Assembly (NCBI GenBank): GCA_963606545.1
Contig: CAVCYP010000007.1
Coordinates: forward strand, 1 to 48,614
DNA from: UBA9732 sp963606545
GTDB taxonomy: Bacteria; Spirochaetota; Spirochaetia; Sphaerochaetales; Sphaerochaetaceae
Direction: 5' to 3'
DNA length: 48,614 nucleotides
Below the pieces are notes generated by a model that was not told where the DNA came from, made no database searches, and was given only the letters and a program-made list of their open reading frames with translations. Numbering within the stretch: the stretch's first letter is position 1; each line of letters begins with the position of its first letter. A program made the position numbers and the translations under genes. Below are positions 24,323 to 33,526 of this stretch, in pieces.

Positions 24323-25273
24323 TTAGCGCTTATCCTTATCAATGCCAGAGAGACTCAAAAGAGCAACGAGGGAGAAAATGAAAGCAAAAACCAGAAGGAC
24401 TTGCCACATGGTAGTGATGTTGTCCACCGAGGTTTCATATTCCAAATTCTGGCTGAGCTCTCCCATTTTGAGACAGAACTCTTCAACTTTGTTGTCTGCT
24501 TCAATGCTGGTTGTAACGCTCTGAATTGGCATTCCACCCTCGTATTCTGCTCCCTCAAGCTGCTTTAACATCTTCCAGACCGATACTGAAGGAAGTGCAT
24601 TGTAGCCGGCAACTGCACACAGGGCGCACATTCCAACTCGTGCAATAGTAAAGTAAGAAACGAGGGTTGCAATTCCATCTGGCAAGGCAAATACTGCACC
24701 TGAGAACAGCAACTCAAAAATCAGAACAAACGGCATGATGGTCATTGCAGCGGTTGTAGTCTTTGAAATTGCAGAGATTAAAAGAGCTAGCATGTCAGCA
24801 GAGAAGGTGATAAGGAACAAGCTTATCAGTAGATCTACTGCAAGAAATGGGAATACCGTTCCAGTAACTGGCAATTTTATTCCAGTGGCATAAAGAACCG
24901 CAGTGGTAATCACAGCCTGGCAAAGACATAAAAAGGCTTGGTAAATCAAATGAGCCACAATATAGGACCTCAAAGACATTCCACATCTATGTTCTCTTTT
25001 GATGATGGCTCTCTCTCTACAAATGACTTGAACTGAATTAAAAAAACCGTTCCAAATACAAATACAAGACAGAGCAAGGGAGCCTTTTAGCGTTCCTTCC
25101 ATGTTGATTCCAAACGAGCCTTTTATGACGTAGGAAACAAGTCCAGCAATGAGAGCTGCCATGGCAATGACCTTCCAGTCTCCAATGTTGATAAACATTC
25201 TGAAAAACTTACGAACATAAATTGGGACTTGTCTAATCCAGCCTCTGTATTTCTTTAAATTCATCTTTGTCAT
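24323..25273 (-). CDS. ABC-2/ABCG-type transporter permease
   Basis: 316 residues with an N-terminal cytoplasmic helix, about six membrane segments and the ABCG permease coupling segment NGFFNSVQVICRERAIIKREHRCGMSLRSYIVAHLIYQ near 75-112. A long extracytoplasmic loop (about 230-285, Glu-rich) precedes the last segment. Its ATG overlaps the stop of the ATPase gene (ATGA), so the two are translationally coupled and form a half-transporter pair, probably an exporter. The substrate is unknown. Confidence 0.85.
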   Translation of the reverse strand: MTKMNLKKYRGWIRQVPIYVRKFFRMFINIGDWKVIAMAALIAGLVSYVIKGSFGINMEGTLKGSLALSCICIWNGFFNSVQVICRERAIIKREHRCGMSLRSYIVAHLIYQAFLCLCQAVITTAVLYATGIKLPVTGTVFPFLAVDLLISLFLITFSADMLALLISAISKTTTAAMTIMPFVLIFELLFSGAVFALPDGIATLVSYFTIARVGMCALCAVAGYNALPSVSVWKMLKQLEGAEYEGGMPIQSVTTSIEADNKVEEFCLKMGELSQNLEYETSVDNITTMWQVLLVFAFIFSLVALLSLSGIDKDKR

Positions 25274-26595
25274 TTGGTCTCCCTCCCGCTTTCAAAACGT
25301 TCAATTAACTCGTCAGCAAGACCTTCACCGCCTTCTTCCTTGCGGTTAATCATCTTAATTACGTCTTCCATTTTGTCTTTTCCAAAGAACTGCTTGGCCT
25401 GTTCAACTGGACCGTAGAACACCAGTCTTCCTGTCTTAGCCTTGTCCTTTGCAAGAACAATTACATCATCAAAGAATTCAAGAGCTCTATCTGGAGAGTG
25501 GGTGATTACTATGACAATCTTTCCAGTTTTTGCAATATCGTGTAGGCGTTTCATCAAATCAAGGGCAAGAACTCCATCAAGTCCAGAATCTGGTTCATCC
25601 AAAATGAAAAGAGAAGGACTTGTTACAAACTCCATTGAAATTGAGGTCCTCTTTTTCTGTCCTCCAGACTGCTTAGCTACCATGTTATCTTGCACTGGCT
25701 GAAGACCAAAAATATTAAGGGCTTCATCAACGCTTTTGTTAAGCTCTTCTTTCTTTACGTTGGTAGGAAGTCTAAGCTTTGCAAAGTCATAAACGGTGTT
25801 TTTGACGGTATCGTTATAACGGATAAGATCCTGTTGTGGAACAAAGCCAATGTCATGCTTTATAGTCTCAAACTCTTTATAGATATCGTGACCGTTGAGA
25901 TACATCTTGGCTTTTGCCATCTCATAGCCGGTTACAGCATTCAAGAAGGTGGTTTTACCTGCACCTGAGCCTCCCAAAAGAAGAATCATCCTGCCAGGCT
26001 CAATGTTCATGTGGATATTTCTAAGTAGACATTTGCGCTGGCCTAAGAACTTTTTTACAGTTCTTTCTTCAAGGTTGATGGTAAGTCCTTCTTTCAAGAT
26101 TTCAGCTTCTTTCTCTGAAGAAATAGCAACTTCAACCTTTTCTTCTTCCTCTTCCTTTTTGATAGGCTGATACTTATCACAAAGGCCCCATATTATTACT
26201 GCAATGCCCGGGAAAGTTACACAAAGAAGAGTCCAAAGCTTTTTTCTTTTAACCTGGAAGGTCTTACTCAGCGCATAATAGCCCTTACATCTAAAAGCTA
26301 TAGTGCAAATTAGAAGTGGAAGGGTGATAATATTTACGATATTTGTAAAGAACTCAGAAAAGCCAAAGAGCTCTCCAGCTTCCCCTAAGTTTATTAAAAT
26401 CTTTGTAATAAGCTCAGAAATGAACCATTTTAACTCAATTTCATCAATGTCTGCACATTGTGCAATCTTGCAGATTCTGGCAACAGGAACTAGAGCCCAT
26501 TTTTTTTCTACGCCACATTTTTTAAAGATATTCCAAAGCCCTATGGTAAAAAATACATAAGACAAAACCGTAGTAATGGATGAAATTGTGCTCAT
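25270..26595 (-). CDS. ABCG-like ATPase with an N-terminal multi-spanning membrane domain
   Basis: 441 residues. About 1-140 is a membrane domain with three to four hydrophobic segments; the pattern FKKCGVEKKWALVPVARICKIAQCA resembles DUF5684-type proteins. A Lys/Glu-rich linker (about 143-165) leads to the nucleotide-binding domain: Walker A GGSGAGKTT near 208, Q-loop GFVPQQDLI, signature KQSGGQKKRTS, Walker B LFILDEPDSGLD, switch His in VIVITHSPDRALE. The signature and order are ABCG-type. GGGAGA lies six bases before the ATG, and rdgB ends 14 bases upstream. Fusing a DUF5684-like membrane region to the ATPase rather than to the permease is uncommon. Confidence 0.87.
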   Translation of the reverse strand: MSTISSITTVLSYVFFTIGLWNIFKKCGVEKKWALVPVARICKIAQCADIDEIELKWFISELITKILINLGEAGELFGFSEFFTNIVNIITLPLLICTIAFRCKGYYALSKTFQVKRKKLWTLLCVTFPGIAVIIWGLCDKYQPIKKEEEEEKVEVAISSEKEAEILKEGLTINLEERTVKKFLGQRKCLLRNIHMNIEPGRMILLLGGSGAGKTTFLNAVTGYEMAKAKMYLNGHDIYKEFETIKHDIGFVPQQDLIRYNDTVKNTVYDFAKLRLPTNVKKEELNKSVDEALNIFGLQPVQDNMVAKQSGGQKKRTSISMEFVTSPSLFILDEPDSGLDGVLALDLMKRLHDIAKTGKIVIVITHSPDRALEFFDDVIVLAKDKAKTGRLVFYGPVEQAKQFFGKDKMEDVIKMINRKEEGGEGLADELIERFESGRETK

Positions 26596-26609
26596 TAACT
26601 ATCTCCCAA

Positions 26610-27209
26610 TTAACCAATTAGCTTTAATATTGACCTTGCAGCCTTTCCTCTGTGACTGCAGCTATTTTTCCCTTCATCATCCAAAAGTGCCATTGGACTT
26701 TGAGCCTCATTGCAGTAGAAAACTGGATCATAGCCAAAGCCATGCTCTCCAACAGGGCTCTTCAAAATCCTGCCTTCCGTAGCCTCTTGTACGCAATAAG
26801 TTGTCCAGTCATCCTTAATCAACACCATTGCACAGACAAATCTGGCTGCCCGCTCTGCTTCTTTTAACCCGATAAGTTTTGAAAGCAACAATTGGTTTTT
26901 TTCCTGTGGTTGTAACAGGGTTACGCCATCTTTTGAGCCAAAGCGGGCAGTCTTAACCCCTAGCTGGCCTGGCAGGGCATCAACTATCAAGCCAGAATCA
27001 TCTGCCAAAACCGCATAAGCTGCAGGGGCTTTTAGGACTTTGCGCAGAGCTTTTGCCTTAATCAAGGCATTTTCAATAAAGGTTTGGCCGTCTTCTACAC
27101 AGTCAAAGTCCAGCCCTAAATCTTTTGGCAAAAAAATCTCATGACCAACTAGAAGTTGTTCAATTTCTTTTTTCTTATGTTCATTGGAACTTGCAAGAAT
27201 AATTTTCAT
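26610..27209 (-). CDS. rdgB: XTP/dITP diphosphatase (RdgB/HAM1)
   Basis: House-cleaning pyrophosphatase that hydrolyses non-canonical purine triphosphates; 199 residues, the family's usual size. Motifs: ILASSNEHKKKEIEQLL at the N-terminus, FIENALIKAKAL, VLADDSGLIVDALPGQLGVKTARFG with the catalytic Asp-Asp, SPVGEHGFGYDPVFY, and the C-terminal NSCSHRGKAARSIL. No ribosome site is evident before the ATG at 27209. It sits 40 bases after the hydrolase gene on the same strand and 14 before the ABC pair. A near-duplicated eight-base unit (TAATTGGT/TAATTGGG) spans its stop. Confidence 0.94.
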   Translation of the reverse strand: MKIILASSNEHKKKEIEQLLVGHEIFLPKDLGLDFDCVEDGQTFIENALIKAKALRKVLKAPAAYAVLADDSGLIVDALPGQLGVKTARFGSKDGVTLLQPQEKNQLLLSKLIGLKEAERAARFVCAMVLIKDDWTTYCVQEATEGRILKSPVGEHGFGYDPVFYCNEAQSPMALLDDEGKNSCSHRGKAARSILKLIG

Positions 27210-27249
27210 GTTTTGAGGATAAAACTTTTATATAAACAGTTCAACAATA

Positions 27250-27885
27250 TTATATTACAAAGATGAGTTGTTGCTCATCTTCTATGGAAGTAGATTCTCC
27301 ATGACCGGGAAGAACTAGGGTGTAAGGGGGAAGTTTAAAAAGTCTGAAAAGAGAGGCTTTGATGTCCTGATATGAGCCTCCAAGGTCAGTTCTTCCATAA
27401 GAACCGCAAAATAGGGTATCGCCCGAGAAAATAAGGTTGTCTGTTTGGGAGTATAGGCAAATGCTATCTGAGGTATGTCCCGGGGTGTAAAGCACCTTAA
27501 AGGGGCCAATCATATCGTTGTCTTTAAGTAGTAAGTTAGGTTCAGGAATTTCAAAATTGTCTTTGCTAAAACAGGTGGAAGTATAAAGGTCTTTTAAAAG
27601 AGCTTTTGCCTGTTTTTTTATGCTTTCAGTAGAAAAGGTTGCATGTTCACTGACTGCAATTACTGCATTAGGATAAAGTTTATGAAGTTCTCCTAAGGCT
27701 CCAACATGGTCAAAATGGGTATGGGTTAAGATGATATGAGTTGGACCGGAAGGTAGATTTTCTTTAATAGCTTTGACAATAAAATCAGGGTTCTCCCCAG
27801 GATCAATTACTGCAGAGAACCCATCTTTTTCAACAAGGTAGCAGTTGGTACCAATGATACCAACTGTTGTGCATTTAATTTTCAC
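27250..27885 (-). CDS. Metallo-beta-lactamase-fold hydrolase (glyoxalase II-like)
   Basis: 211-residue MBL-fold protein with the zinc-binding THTHFDHVGAL near 53-63, YTPGHTSDSICLY near 134, SGDTLFCGSYGRTDL near 153 and a final LPGHGESTSIEDE. These are the HxHxDH...H...D...H ligands of hydroxyacylglutathione-hydrolase-like enzymes. The start is GTG immediately after the stop of the RNA-binding gene, with AAGGAT about nine bases upstream. The substrate is uncertain: a thioester hydrolase is most likely, and an RNA- or phosphonate-acting role is not supported by the length. Confidence 0.88.
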   Translation of the reverse strand: MKIKCTTVGIIGTNCYLVEKDGFSAVIDPGENPDFIVKAIKENLPSGPTHIILTHTHFDHVGALGELHKLYPNAVIAVSEHATFSTESIKKQAKALLKDLYTSTCFSKDNFEIPEPNLLLKDNDMIGPFKVLYTPGHTSDSICLYSQTDNLIFSGDTLFCGSYGRTDLGGSYQDIKASLFRLFKLPPYTLVLPGHGESTSIEDEQQLIFVI

Positions 27886-28368
27886 TTATTCAGCATCCTT
27901 TTCTTTGCTAAAGTTCATCTTTACTTTGCGACCCTTGTAAAGCTGACCGTTAACAGCATCAATGACGCCCTCAGAAGCTTCTTTCTTGATATGAACAAAA
28001 GAATAGTTCTGCTTATAGGCTATTGCTACTATGCTGTCGTTAGAAATGTTTGCCTTCTCACAGATAAACTCAGCAAGCTCTTTTGGAGAACTTTTGCTTG
28101 CCTTTCCAACACTAACGTAGAAAGAAACAGTATTATCCAAGGTCTTTGCCTGTGGTTTCTGAGCTCTAGCTGGTTTTGCGTCTTCTGTTGTAGTTCCGCG
28201 ACGAGTGATGTAGAGATAAGCTAAGAGATTGCCCCTCATTAGGAAGGGGACATTTTTCTTGATAACTTTTCTCATTTCTTCAATTTCTTGAGGATTGTTG
28301 TAGAGCTGCATTTCTTTGACAAGCTCTTTAATTTTTTGTCCTCTGATATCTGCAATGGATTCTGCCAT
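27886..28368 (-). CDS. DbpA-type RNA-binding-domain protein
   Basis: 160 residues from the ATG at 28368 (AAGGAGC ten bases upstream). The N-terminal helical half (about 1-60, IKELVKEMQLYNNPQEIEEMRKVIKKNVPFLMRGNLLAYLYI) is followed by a Lys/Ala/Thr linker and a C-terminal RRM-like domain (about 82-155). The C-terminal domain resembles the DbpA helicase C-terminal domain (VSFYVSVGKASKSSPKELAEFIC, YSFVHIKKEASEGVIDAVNGQLYKGRKVKM). There is no helicase core, so it is a stand-alone RNA binder, perhaps acting on rRNA or mRNA. It is coupled to the MBL hydrolase gene. Confidence 0.75.
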   Translation of the reverse strand: MAESIADIRGQKIKELVKEMQLYNNPQEIEEMRKVIKKNVPFLMRGNLLAYLYITRRGTTTEDAKPARAQKPQAKTLDNTVSFYVSVGKASKSSPKELAEFICEKANISNDSIVAIAYKQNYSFVHIKKEASEGVIDAVNGQLYKGRKVKMNFSKEKDAE

Positions 28369-28463
28369 TTTAAAATCTGCTCCTTTATGAAGTCTTTTTT
28401 GTGAAGTGTCCGCACAAGTATACAGCATTTTGCATTTTATTTGCAGACTGTTTTTTTCAGATA

Positions 28464-28472
28464 TGTTACAAT
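28464..28472 (+). promoter_or_regulatory. Extended -10 promoter, probably leaderless
   Basis: TGT-TACAAT (28464-28472) is an extended -10. It ends seven bases before the ATG at 28480, and no -35 is visible at 17-18 bases. With no ribosome site, the mRNA probably starts at or next to the ATG. Confidence 0.45.
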
Positions 28473-28479
28473 TTGTTTT

Positions 28480-29586
28480 ATGTCAGGTCTAAATTCTGAA
28501 ATTGAAGCTCTTTCAAAAGAGATAGAGAAATCCCAGACTGTCCTCTCTGATTTACACAAAAGCCTTGGTAGCGTTGCCGCACAATGGCATGAGGCAATTA
28601 ATTACAAGCCAAGTCAGAGTGCGTATGAAGAGCTTTGCGTAATTGTTAACCAAAAAGATGACATAGATGCTAAGATTAACGCTTTGCAAAACGCTATGAA
28701 TGATATGTCTTCTGGTGGCGCCCAAATGGAGAAGACAAAACTTTCAATGAGAAATCTAGATTCTAGGTATGAAGTTTTGATTTCCATGCTTGGTGCAGTT
28801 GCTATTGAACTTGACGCCGCCGGAAAACTTCCTGAAAGACTTCAAAGATATCTTTCACCAATGAGGGATTATGAAAAGAAAGTTTCAGAACTGGAAGAAA
28901 AAATCAAACAAGTTGGTCCTGAGTCTAGATTTATGGGCCCATTTTATGAAAAGAGACTTCAAAAGTTAAAAAATAGTGTTGATGTGGTTTTTGCTCAGAC
29001 AGGAAAAAAGATTTACGACTCTGGTAATTTTAGAGAAATCCCAGGTGAAAGAGCCGGAGAAATTCTTGCTGAGATGGAAGATATCCGCTATATGAAGCGC
29101 AACTATAAGAGCAATCTCAAGGATCAAAAGACTATGGTGGATGAAGCCCAAGGGTCTTTGGTCAGTATGGGCGCATATGGGGAAGAAGGGCGTAGGCTTA
29201 AAGCTTTACAGTCTGAAGAACGCCATATTATGAATAACTTGATTGAAAAGTTTACCGAATATGGAAAAATTCTAGCTGAAGGCATGGATTATTGGCTTGA
29301 TAAGGATGCCCCTCAAGAACTTTTACAAGCTTGTATGCAAATTGATGCACAAGAAAGAGTTATTGCAAAACAAAAACTTGAACTTGAACATTTTGTTATG
29401 CAACAGGATATTGAGATTCATGAAATGAAACTTTCACAGCTTTCAGAACAAATGAATCATTTAAATAGCCAGATTATGGCAATTGAGAATCAAAAAGCTG
29501 AGCTTCAGCAAAAGGTTGATGCGGAACTTAAATCTATATCTGATTTAAAAATGAAACAAAACAATCTTTTAAATGAAAATAGATGA
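28480..29586 (+). CDS. Coiled-coil protein of unknown function
   Basis: I do not recognise this protein. It has 368 residues from MSGLNSEIEALSKEIEKSQ, with no signal peptide and no membrane segment. Long heptad-rich helices run at about 2-110, 135-260 and 290-368, the last ending in Gln/Lys/Asn repeats (QKAELQQKVDAEL). A short less-helical part near 145-160 reads VGPESRFMGPFYEKRL. The length and pattern suggest a cytoplasmic scaffold. Its TGA overlaps the MscS reading frame's first ATG, and it is the first gene of a four-gene envelope operon. Confidence 0.7.
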   Translation: MSGLNSEIEALSKEIEKSQTVLSDLHKSLGSVAAQWHEAINYKPSQSAYEELCVIVNQKDDIDAKINALQNAMNDMSSGGAQMEKTKLSMRNLDSRYEVLISMLGAVAIELDAAGKLPERLQRYLSPMRDYEKKVSELEEKIKQVGPESRFMGPFYEKRLQKLKNSVDVVFAQTGKKIYDSGNFREIPGERAGEILAEMEDIRYMKRNYKSNLKDQKTMVDEAQGSLVSMGAYGEEGRRLKALQSEERHIMNNLIEKFTEYGKILAEGMDYWLDKDAPQELLQACMQIDAQERVIAKQKLELEHFVMQQDIEIHEMKLSQLSEQMNHLNSQIMAIENQKAELQQKVDAELKSISDLKMKQNNLLNENR

Positions 29587-29600
29587 GTGGAGGTGAATTG

Positions 29601-30422
29601 GTGCAATCTCTTATACAGGAGTTTACTAGTACAATCCTTTATTATTTTGAAAATTCTGGGTTTAATTTAGTCACAGCTATTGTTGCTTTATTCTTTGGTG
29701 TATTGATAATTAAAAACATCCTCAAAATTGTCAAACTGGGGGTTTTGGCTTGCAATATTGATACAGCACTTGTGAATTTTATTCTTGCTATTGTTAAGTA
29801 CGCACTCTATTTGTGCTTGATTTTATATTGCTTATCGGCTTTGGGTGTGCCGCTATCGGGGTTTGTGAGTGCTATATCTGCGTTGACGCTGGCTATTGGG
29901 ATAAGTGTGAAGGATTTGATTGGAAGCGTGGCTAATGGGCTTATGCTGGTGACGACGCATCCGTTTAAGGAAAACGATTACGTGGAGATTGATGGAGTTG
30001 GCGGGACGGTGAAAGAGCTAACTTTGATGCACACGGTACTTTCTACTCCGGATAACAAGAAGATAATGATTCCAAACTCCAAGGTTTTTGGCTCAAGTAT
30101 TGTGAATTATTCGGTTAACGAGTTCAGACGTGTGGTTATTCCGGTTGAGGTGGACTATGATGCAGATTACGCGGCCGTCCAAAAAATTCTGTTGAAGGTG
30201 GCAAGTTCGCATCCTCTGGTATGTTCAGACCCAGCCCCTTCTGCAAGATATAACTTTACTGGAGATTCTGCAGTTCATTATGATGTAAAGGTTTGGTGCA
30301 GAAATTCTGATTATTGGCCAGTGACGTGGGATTTGAATGAGCAGCTTTATTTGGCCTTGTTTGCAAATAAGGTGGAGATTCCATATCCACAGCTGACGGT
30401 CAGCTACAGGAAGGAGGATTGA
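29601..30422 (+). CDS. MscS-family mechanosensitive channel
   Basis: Small-conductance mechanosensitive channel, about 273 residues: three hydrophobic segments (about 12-30, 55-80, 85-110), the pore-helix region SAISALTLAIGISVKDLIGSVANGLML, the beta domain motif HPFKENDYVEIDGVGGTVKELTLMHTVLSTPDNKKIMIPNSKVFGSSIVNYS, and a C-terminal alpha/beta domain. An ATG at 29583 overlaps the previous stop. The GTG at 29601 has a near-perfect GGAGGTGA at 29589-29596, so I prefer it; six residues are at stake. The partner genes are unknown envelope proteins. Confidence 0.9.
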   Translation: MQSLIQEFTSTILYYFENSGFNLVTAIVALFFGVLIIKNILKIVKLGVLACNIDTALVNFILAIVKYALYLCLILYCLSALGVPLSGFVSAISALTLAIGISVKDLIGSVANGLMLVTTHPFKENDYVEIDGVGGTVKELTLMHTVLSTPDNKKIMIPNSKVFGSSIVNYSVNEFRRVVIPVEVDYDADYAAVQKILLKVASSHPLVCSDPAPSARYNFTGDSAVHYDVKVWCRNSDYWPVTWDLNEQLYLALFANKVEIPYPQLTVSYRKED

Positions 30423-30423
30423 G

Positions 30424-30909
30424 ATGAGTGCATTTGAAAAGATGATTTCTACCTGTTGCCTTTGGGTTTTGGCTTATTTGATTGTTCTCATTATTGCTAC
30501 CAAAGTAGGAGTTGGCTCCAATGTTCTTAAACATGTGCTGAAAAGATTTGATAAACTTCGTAAACTCTGTTTTGATTTTCAGATGCTTTTGAAGGCAAAG
30601 AATTTTTCAATTCAATCCAAGAAGCCGGTTTTGATGCTTGCAAAGATTACAAGCGTTCAGAAATCGATTTTGAGACTTTTTACTGCGTATCTTTATGATG
30701 ATAAAGAGGACAAGGATGTTAAAGCGGCCAAGGAGTACGTGGTGAATATTTCAGACCTGTGCAGGAAGGCCTTACTTTTGGCTACTGAAGGATCTAACGC
30801 AGAAATAGATGATTTCTTTAAACAAATTGACTCTGAAATTTCCAGTGCAGAAGCACTAGTCAAAAAGGCTCTTGAATACGATATCAAGAGTGAGTTGCTA
30901 AAAATTTGA
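30424..30909 (+). CDS. Small membrane-anchored protein of unknown function
   Basis: 161 residues, family not recognised. One N-terminal membrane segment (about 8-28, CCLWVLAYLIVLIIATKVGVG) is followed by a Lys-rich stretch and a helical domain (about 45-160) with an amphipathic pattern, ending in ALVKKALEYDIKSELLKI. GGAGG lies just upstream of the ATG, one base after the MscS stop. It could be an accessory subunit that anchors the coiled-coil protein or modulates the channel; this is inference from operon position only. Confidence 0.7.
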   Translation: MSAFEKMISTCCLWVLAYLIVLIIATKVGVGSNVLKHVLKRFDKLRKLCFDFQMLLKAKNFSIQSKKPVLMLAKITSVQKSILRLFTAYLYDDKEDKDVKAAKEYVVNISDLCRKALLLATEGSNAEIDDFFKQIDSEISSAEALVKKALEYDIKSELLKI

Positions 30910-30930
30910 AATTAAGCTTGGAGGGAAATA

Positions 30931-33525
30931 ATGGCTCATAAGCGTTTTATACTTGTATTTTTTCTTATGATAGTTGCCTTTGGGGCTATCTTTGCTGCGG
31001 GCTCAGATTCTGCTGACTCAGATTCTACAGTTATGGAAGTTAGAACTGAGCATTTTACAATTATTTATGACAAATCAACAGAAAAGAGTGCTGCAATAAT
31101 TGCTGATTGCTGTGAAGAAACCTACGATTATCTTGTTTCTTTGTTTAAGACGGATCCTGATCTCTATCTTCCTGTTGTACTAACGAGCAGTGTAAAGATG
31201 CTCAATGCAAACTTTGCAGCCTATCCTGCAAACAGAATATTTCTTTATGATGTTATAGCAGATAAGGGCTCTCTTACTTCCTTCCCAGAGATTCTATCCA
31301 ATGTTTTTAAACATGAACTTACCCATGCTTTTACCTGCAACTTTAGAAGCTCTTTTTGGCAGGTGTTAGCAAATATCTTTGCAGATTCTGTTAACCCTTC
31401 ATCTATGCTTTATTCTTTAGAGTCTTTAACTGAGGGTATTGCTGTTACGGTTGAAAGCTTAGATGGTTATGGGCGCATGAATGATTATGCTTCAACCCGT
31501 ATTGTTAGACAGGCTAAGATTGAAGGAAAATTTCCATCTTGGATTGGAATTTGTGGTGCAAAGGACACTTACCCAAGTTCTCTTTTACCTTACATCTTTG
31601 GAGGCTCTTTCTTAACCTATTTGTTGGATACTTATGGCTCTGATAAGGTTTGTGAAATCTTTGTTAGGTTTGGTAAGATTAACTGGTTCAAGGATACCTC
31701 AGCTATCATTGAAGCTGTAATTGGAGTCAAGATAGATACCCTTTGGAATGATTTCTATGAATCAATAGAGGTCCCGGCAGAGGCAAAAGACGGCTCAGCC
31801 GTTGAAGGCTATAAGAATGTTGGCGTATTTACCGAACTCAGAGCCTTATCCGACGGCAGTGTGATGTTCAGAGATTCCGCTAGTTATAGCTTGTACAAGC
31901 TCTCCTCTGATACCAAAACCAGCGTCAAGGTCATGAACGATCTTTCTTATTCTGAATCTTATGATGTCTCTGATGACGGCTTAATTCTTATTCCAATGAT
32001 TCTTGAAGCTTCCAACTGTGTTCAAATTAAGACGCAGGAGGGTAAGACTGTAAAGACTTTCAAATATGAGGATAGAGATGTCAGAGGAGGGGCCTTTGTT
32101 AAGGATGGCCTAGTGCTTTACACCTCAAAAGCACAAGAGACCTCTCTTGAAATCTATGACAGTAACTACGAGCTTTTGGATACAATTTTCCTTGGATATG
32201 GCGCTGTTGCTTCTGGTTTTGCAAACTTAAAAGACGGCCGTCTTGCTTTTATCCTTACCCAAGGGGTTTGCGACAATATTGCTATTTTAAACACTCAAGA
32301 CTTCACAGTTGAGGTTTATGAAAACCCAACTGCAATGAGACTTACTAATCTGGCTCTCTCCTATGGAAGTTCTGAAAGCGTGCTGTCCTTTGGCTGGCTT
32401 CCAACTGCAGACGCCGTAGAAAACGATAGCCCGATTCTTGGTGGATATGGGGAATTTAATTATAATGATGGCAGTTTTAGGCTATCAAAGGTTGCTGTAA
32501 ATGGTGGTGTAAACTATCCAGTACGTTTGCAGAATACTGTTCTTTATGCAAGTTGTTTGTATGAAGGAGATGTCCTGAGTACCATAGAAATTGAAGATTT
32601 GGCTTTACAGGCTCCGGTTGTCACGTCTCATTCTTCCCTTGCTGCAAAAGAATTTGAAGCTGATAAATTAAACTCCCTTTCCGGTGCTGAAGCTTACAAG
32701 CCTTTCAATAACATGACCTCCAGCATGCTTCTTCCTTCTGGCTATTATCTTGATGGCTCAGCTGGAACTGGTTTAACTTGGTCAGCAACAGATCCAACTC
32801 AGACTTATGGCTTTAATATGACAGGTTTCACCAACAAGGATGGCTTCTCTCTTGGCGTTTGGGGTGCTATGAATACCAAAATTGGTTCTCTTTCTTTGGG
32901 CTCTTTAGTTTCAAATGAGAAAGTTAGCTTTGATGTTTTGGCTCAGCCTTCCTATACCTTCACCTTTGATGCAGGAAAGAGCTTGACTGTAACAGAACAA
33001 GCCTATTATAGCTTCTCTGTTTCAGACACTTCTAAAGACCACTCCTTTGAAAATTCTTTTGTTACTTCCTATTCAAATGCTACTTCTACCGGCCTTGGAA
33101 TTAATAAAACTCTGGGTTATAGAATTACGTTTGGCCTAACTAACCTTGACCCAAGCCTTTCTTTTGAAGTAAGACTTCCGTTCTATTTCCCTGTGTCTTT
33201 GAAAGGTGGTGCTAGCTATGAGGTTGCTTCTAAGGCTCTTATTTTGGAAGGAACTGGAAAACTAACACTTTTGTCCTTTGAGGTTCAGGATGGGACAAGA
33301 GTCCTAGGCGTTTATGTTAAGCGTTTTGTTGTAGATGCTTTGTATGATTGTCTTTACGAGCAGCAAACAAATAAGGCTACCCACACTATCACTCTTAGAG
33401 CTTATGCGGAAGTTGCTCCGTTGTTAGGAATGCTTGCTTCTGCTTTGGATTTGAAACTTGGAGCCCAGTTAGTTTGGAATCCAGTTGAAGGCACAACAGA
33501 GTTTACTTTTGCTGTTATTCAATAA
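30931..33525 (+). CDS. Secreted gluzincin-like metallopeptidase with a likely C-terminal beta-barrel
   Basis: 864 residues. Signal peptide 1-23 (hydrophobic core, then IFAAG). The peptidase-MA-like domain at about 36-280 has HELTH at 128-132 and a possible third ligand Glu168 in YSLESLTEGIA, the HExxH...E layout. From about 290 to 560 repeated beta segments (ELRALSDGSVMF, DVSDDGLILIP, FANLKDGRLAF, ILGGYGEFNYNDGSF) look like a TolB-like propeller. From about 600 to the end, alternating beta strands with aromatic girdles (YGFNMTGFTNKDGFSLGVWG, PSYTFTFDAGKSLTVTEQAYYSFSV) suggest an outer-membrane barrel. The C-terminus is Gln, not the usual Phe. GGAGGG precedes the ATG. It ends the MscS operon. 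Confidence 0.78.
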   Translation: MAHKRFILVFFLMIVAFGAIFAAGSDSADSDSTVMEVRTEHFTIIYDKSTEKSAAIIADCCEETYDYLVSLFKTDPDLYLPVVLTSSVKMLNANFAAYPANRIFLYDVIADKGSLTSFPEILSNVFKHELTHAFTCNFRSSFWQVLANIFADSVNPSSMLYSLESLTEGIAVTVESLDGYGRMNDYASTRIVRQAKIEGKFPSWIGICGAKDTYPSSLLPYIFGGSFLTYLLDTYGSDKVCEIFVRFGKINWFKDTSAIIEAVIGVKIDTLWNDFYESIEVPAEAKDGSAVEGYKNVGVFTELRALSDGSVMFRDSASYSLYKLSSDTKTSVKVMNDLSYSESYDVSDDGLILIPMILEASNCVQIKTQEGKTVKTFKYEDRDVRGGAFVKDGLVLYTSKAQETSLEIYDSNYELLDTIFLGYGAVASGFANLKDGRLAFILTQGVCDNIAILNTQDFTVEVYENPTAMRLTNLALSYGSSESVLSFGWLPTADAVENDSPILGGYGEFNYNDGSFRLSKVAVNGGVNYPVRLQNTVLYASCLYEGDVLSTIEIEDLALQAPVVTSHSSLAAKEFEADKLNSLSGAEAYKPFNNMTSSMLLPSGYYLDGSAGTGLTWSATDPTQTYGFNMTGFTNKDGFSLGVWGAMNTKIGSLSLGSLVSNEKVSFDVLAQPSYTFTFDAGKSLTVTEQAYYSFSVSDTSKDHSFENSFVTSYSNATSTGLGINKTLGYRITFGLTNLDPSLSFEVRLPFYFPVSLKGGASYEVASKALILEGTGKLTLLSFEVQDGTRVLGVYVKRFVVDALYDCLYEQQTNKATHTITLRAYAEVAPLLGMLASALDLKLGAQLVWNPVEGTTEFTFAVIQ

Positions 33526-33526
33526 T

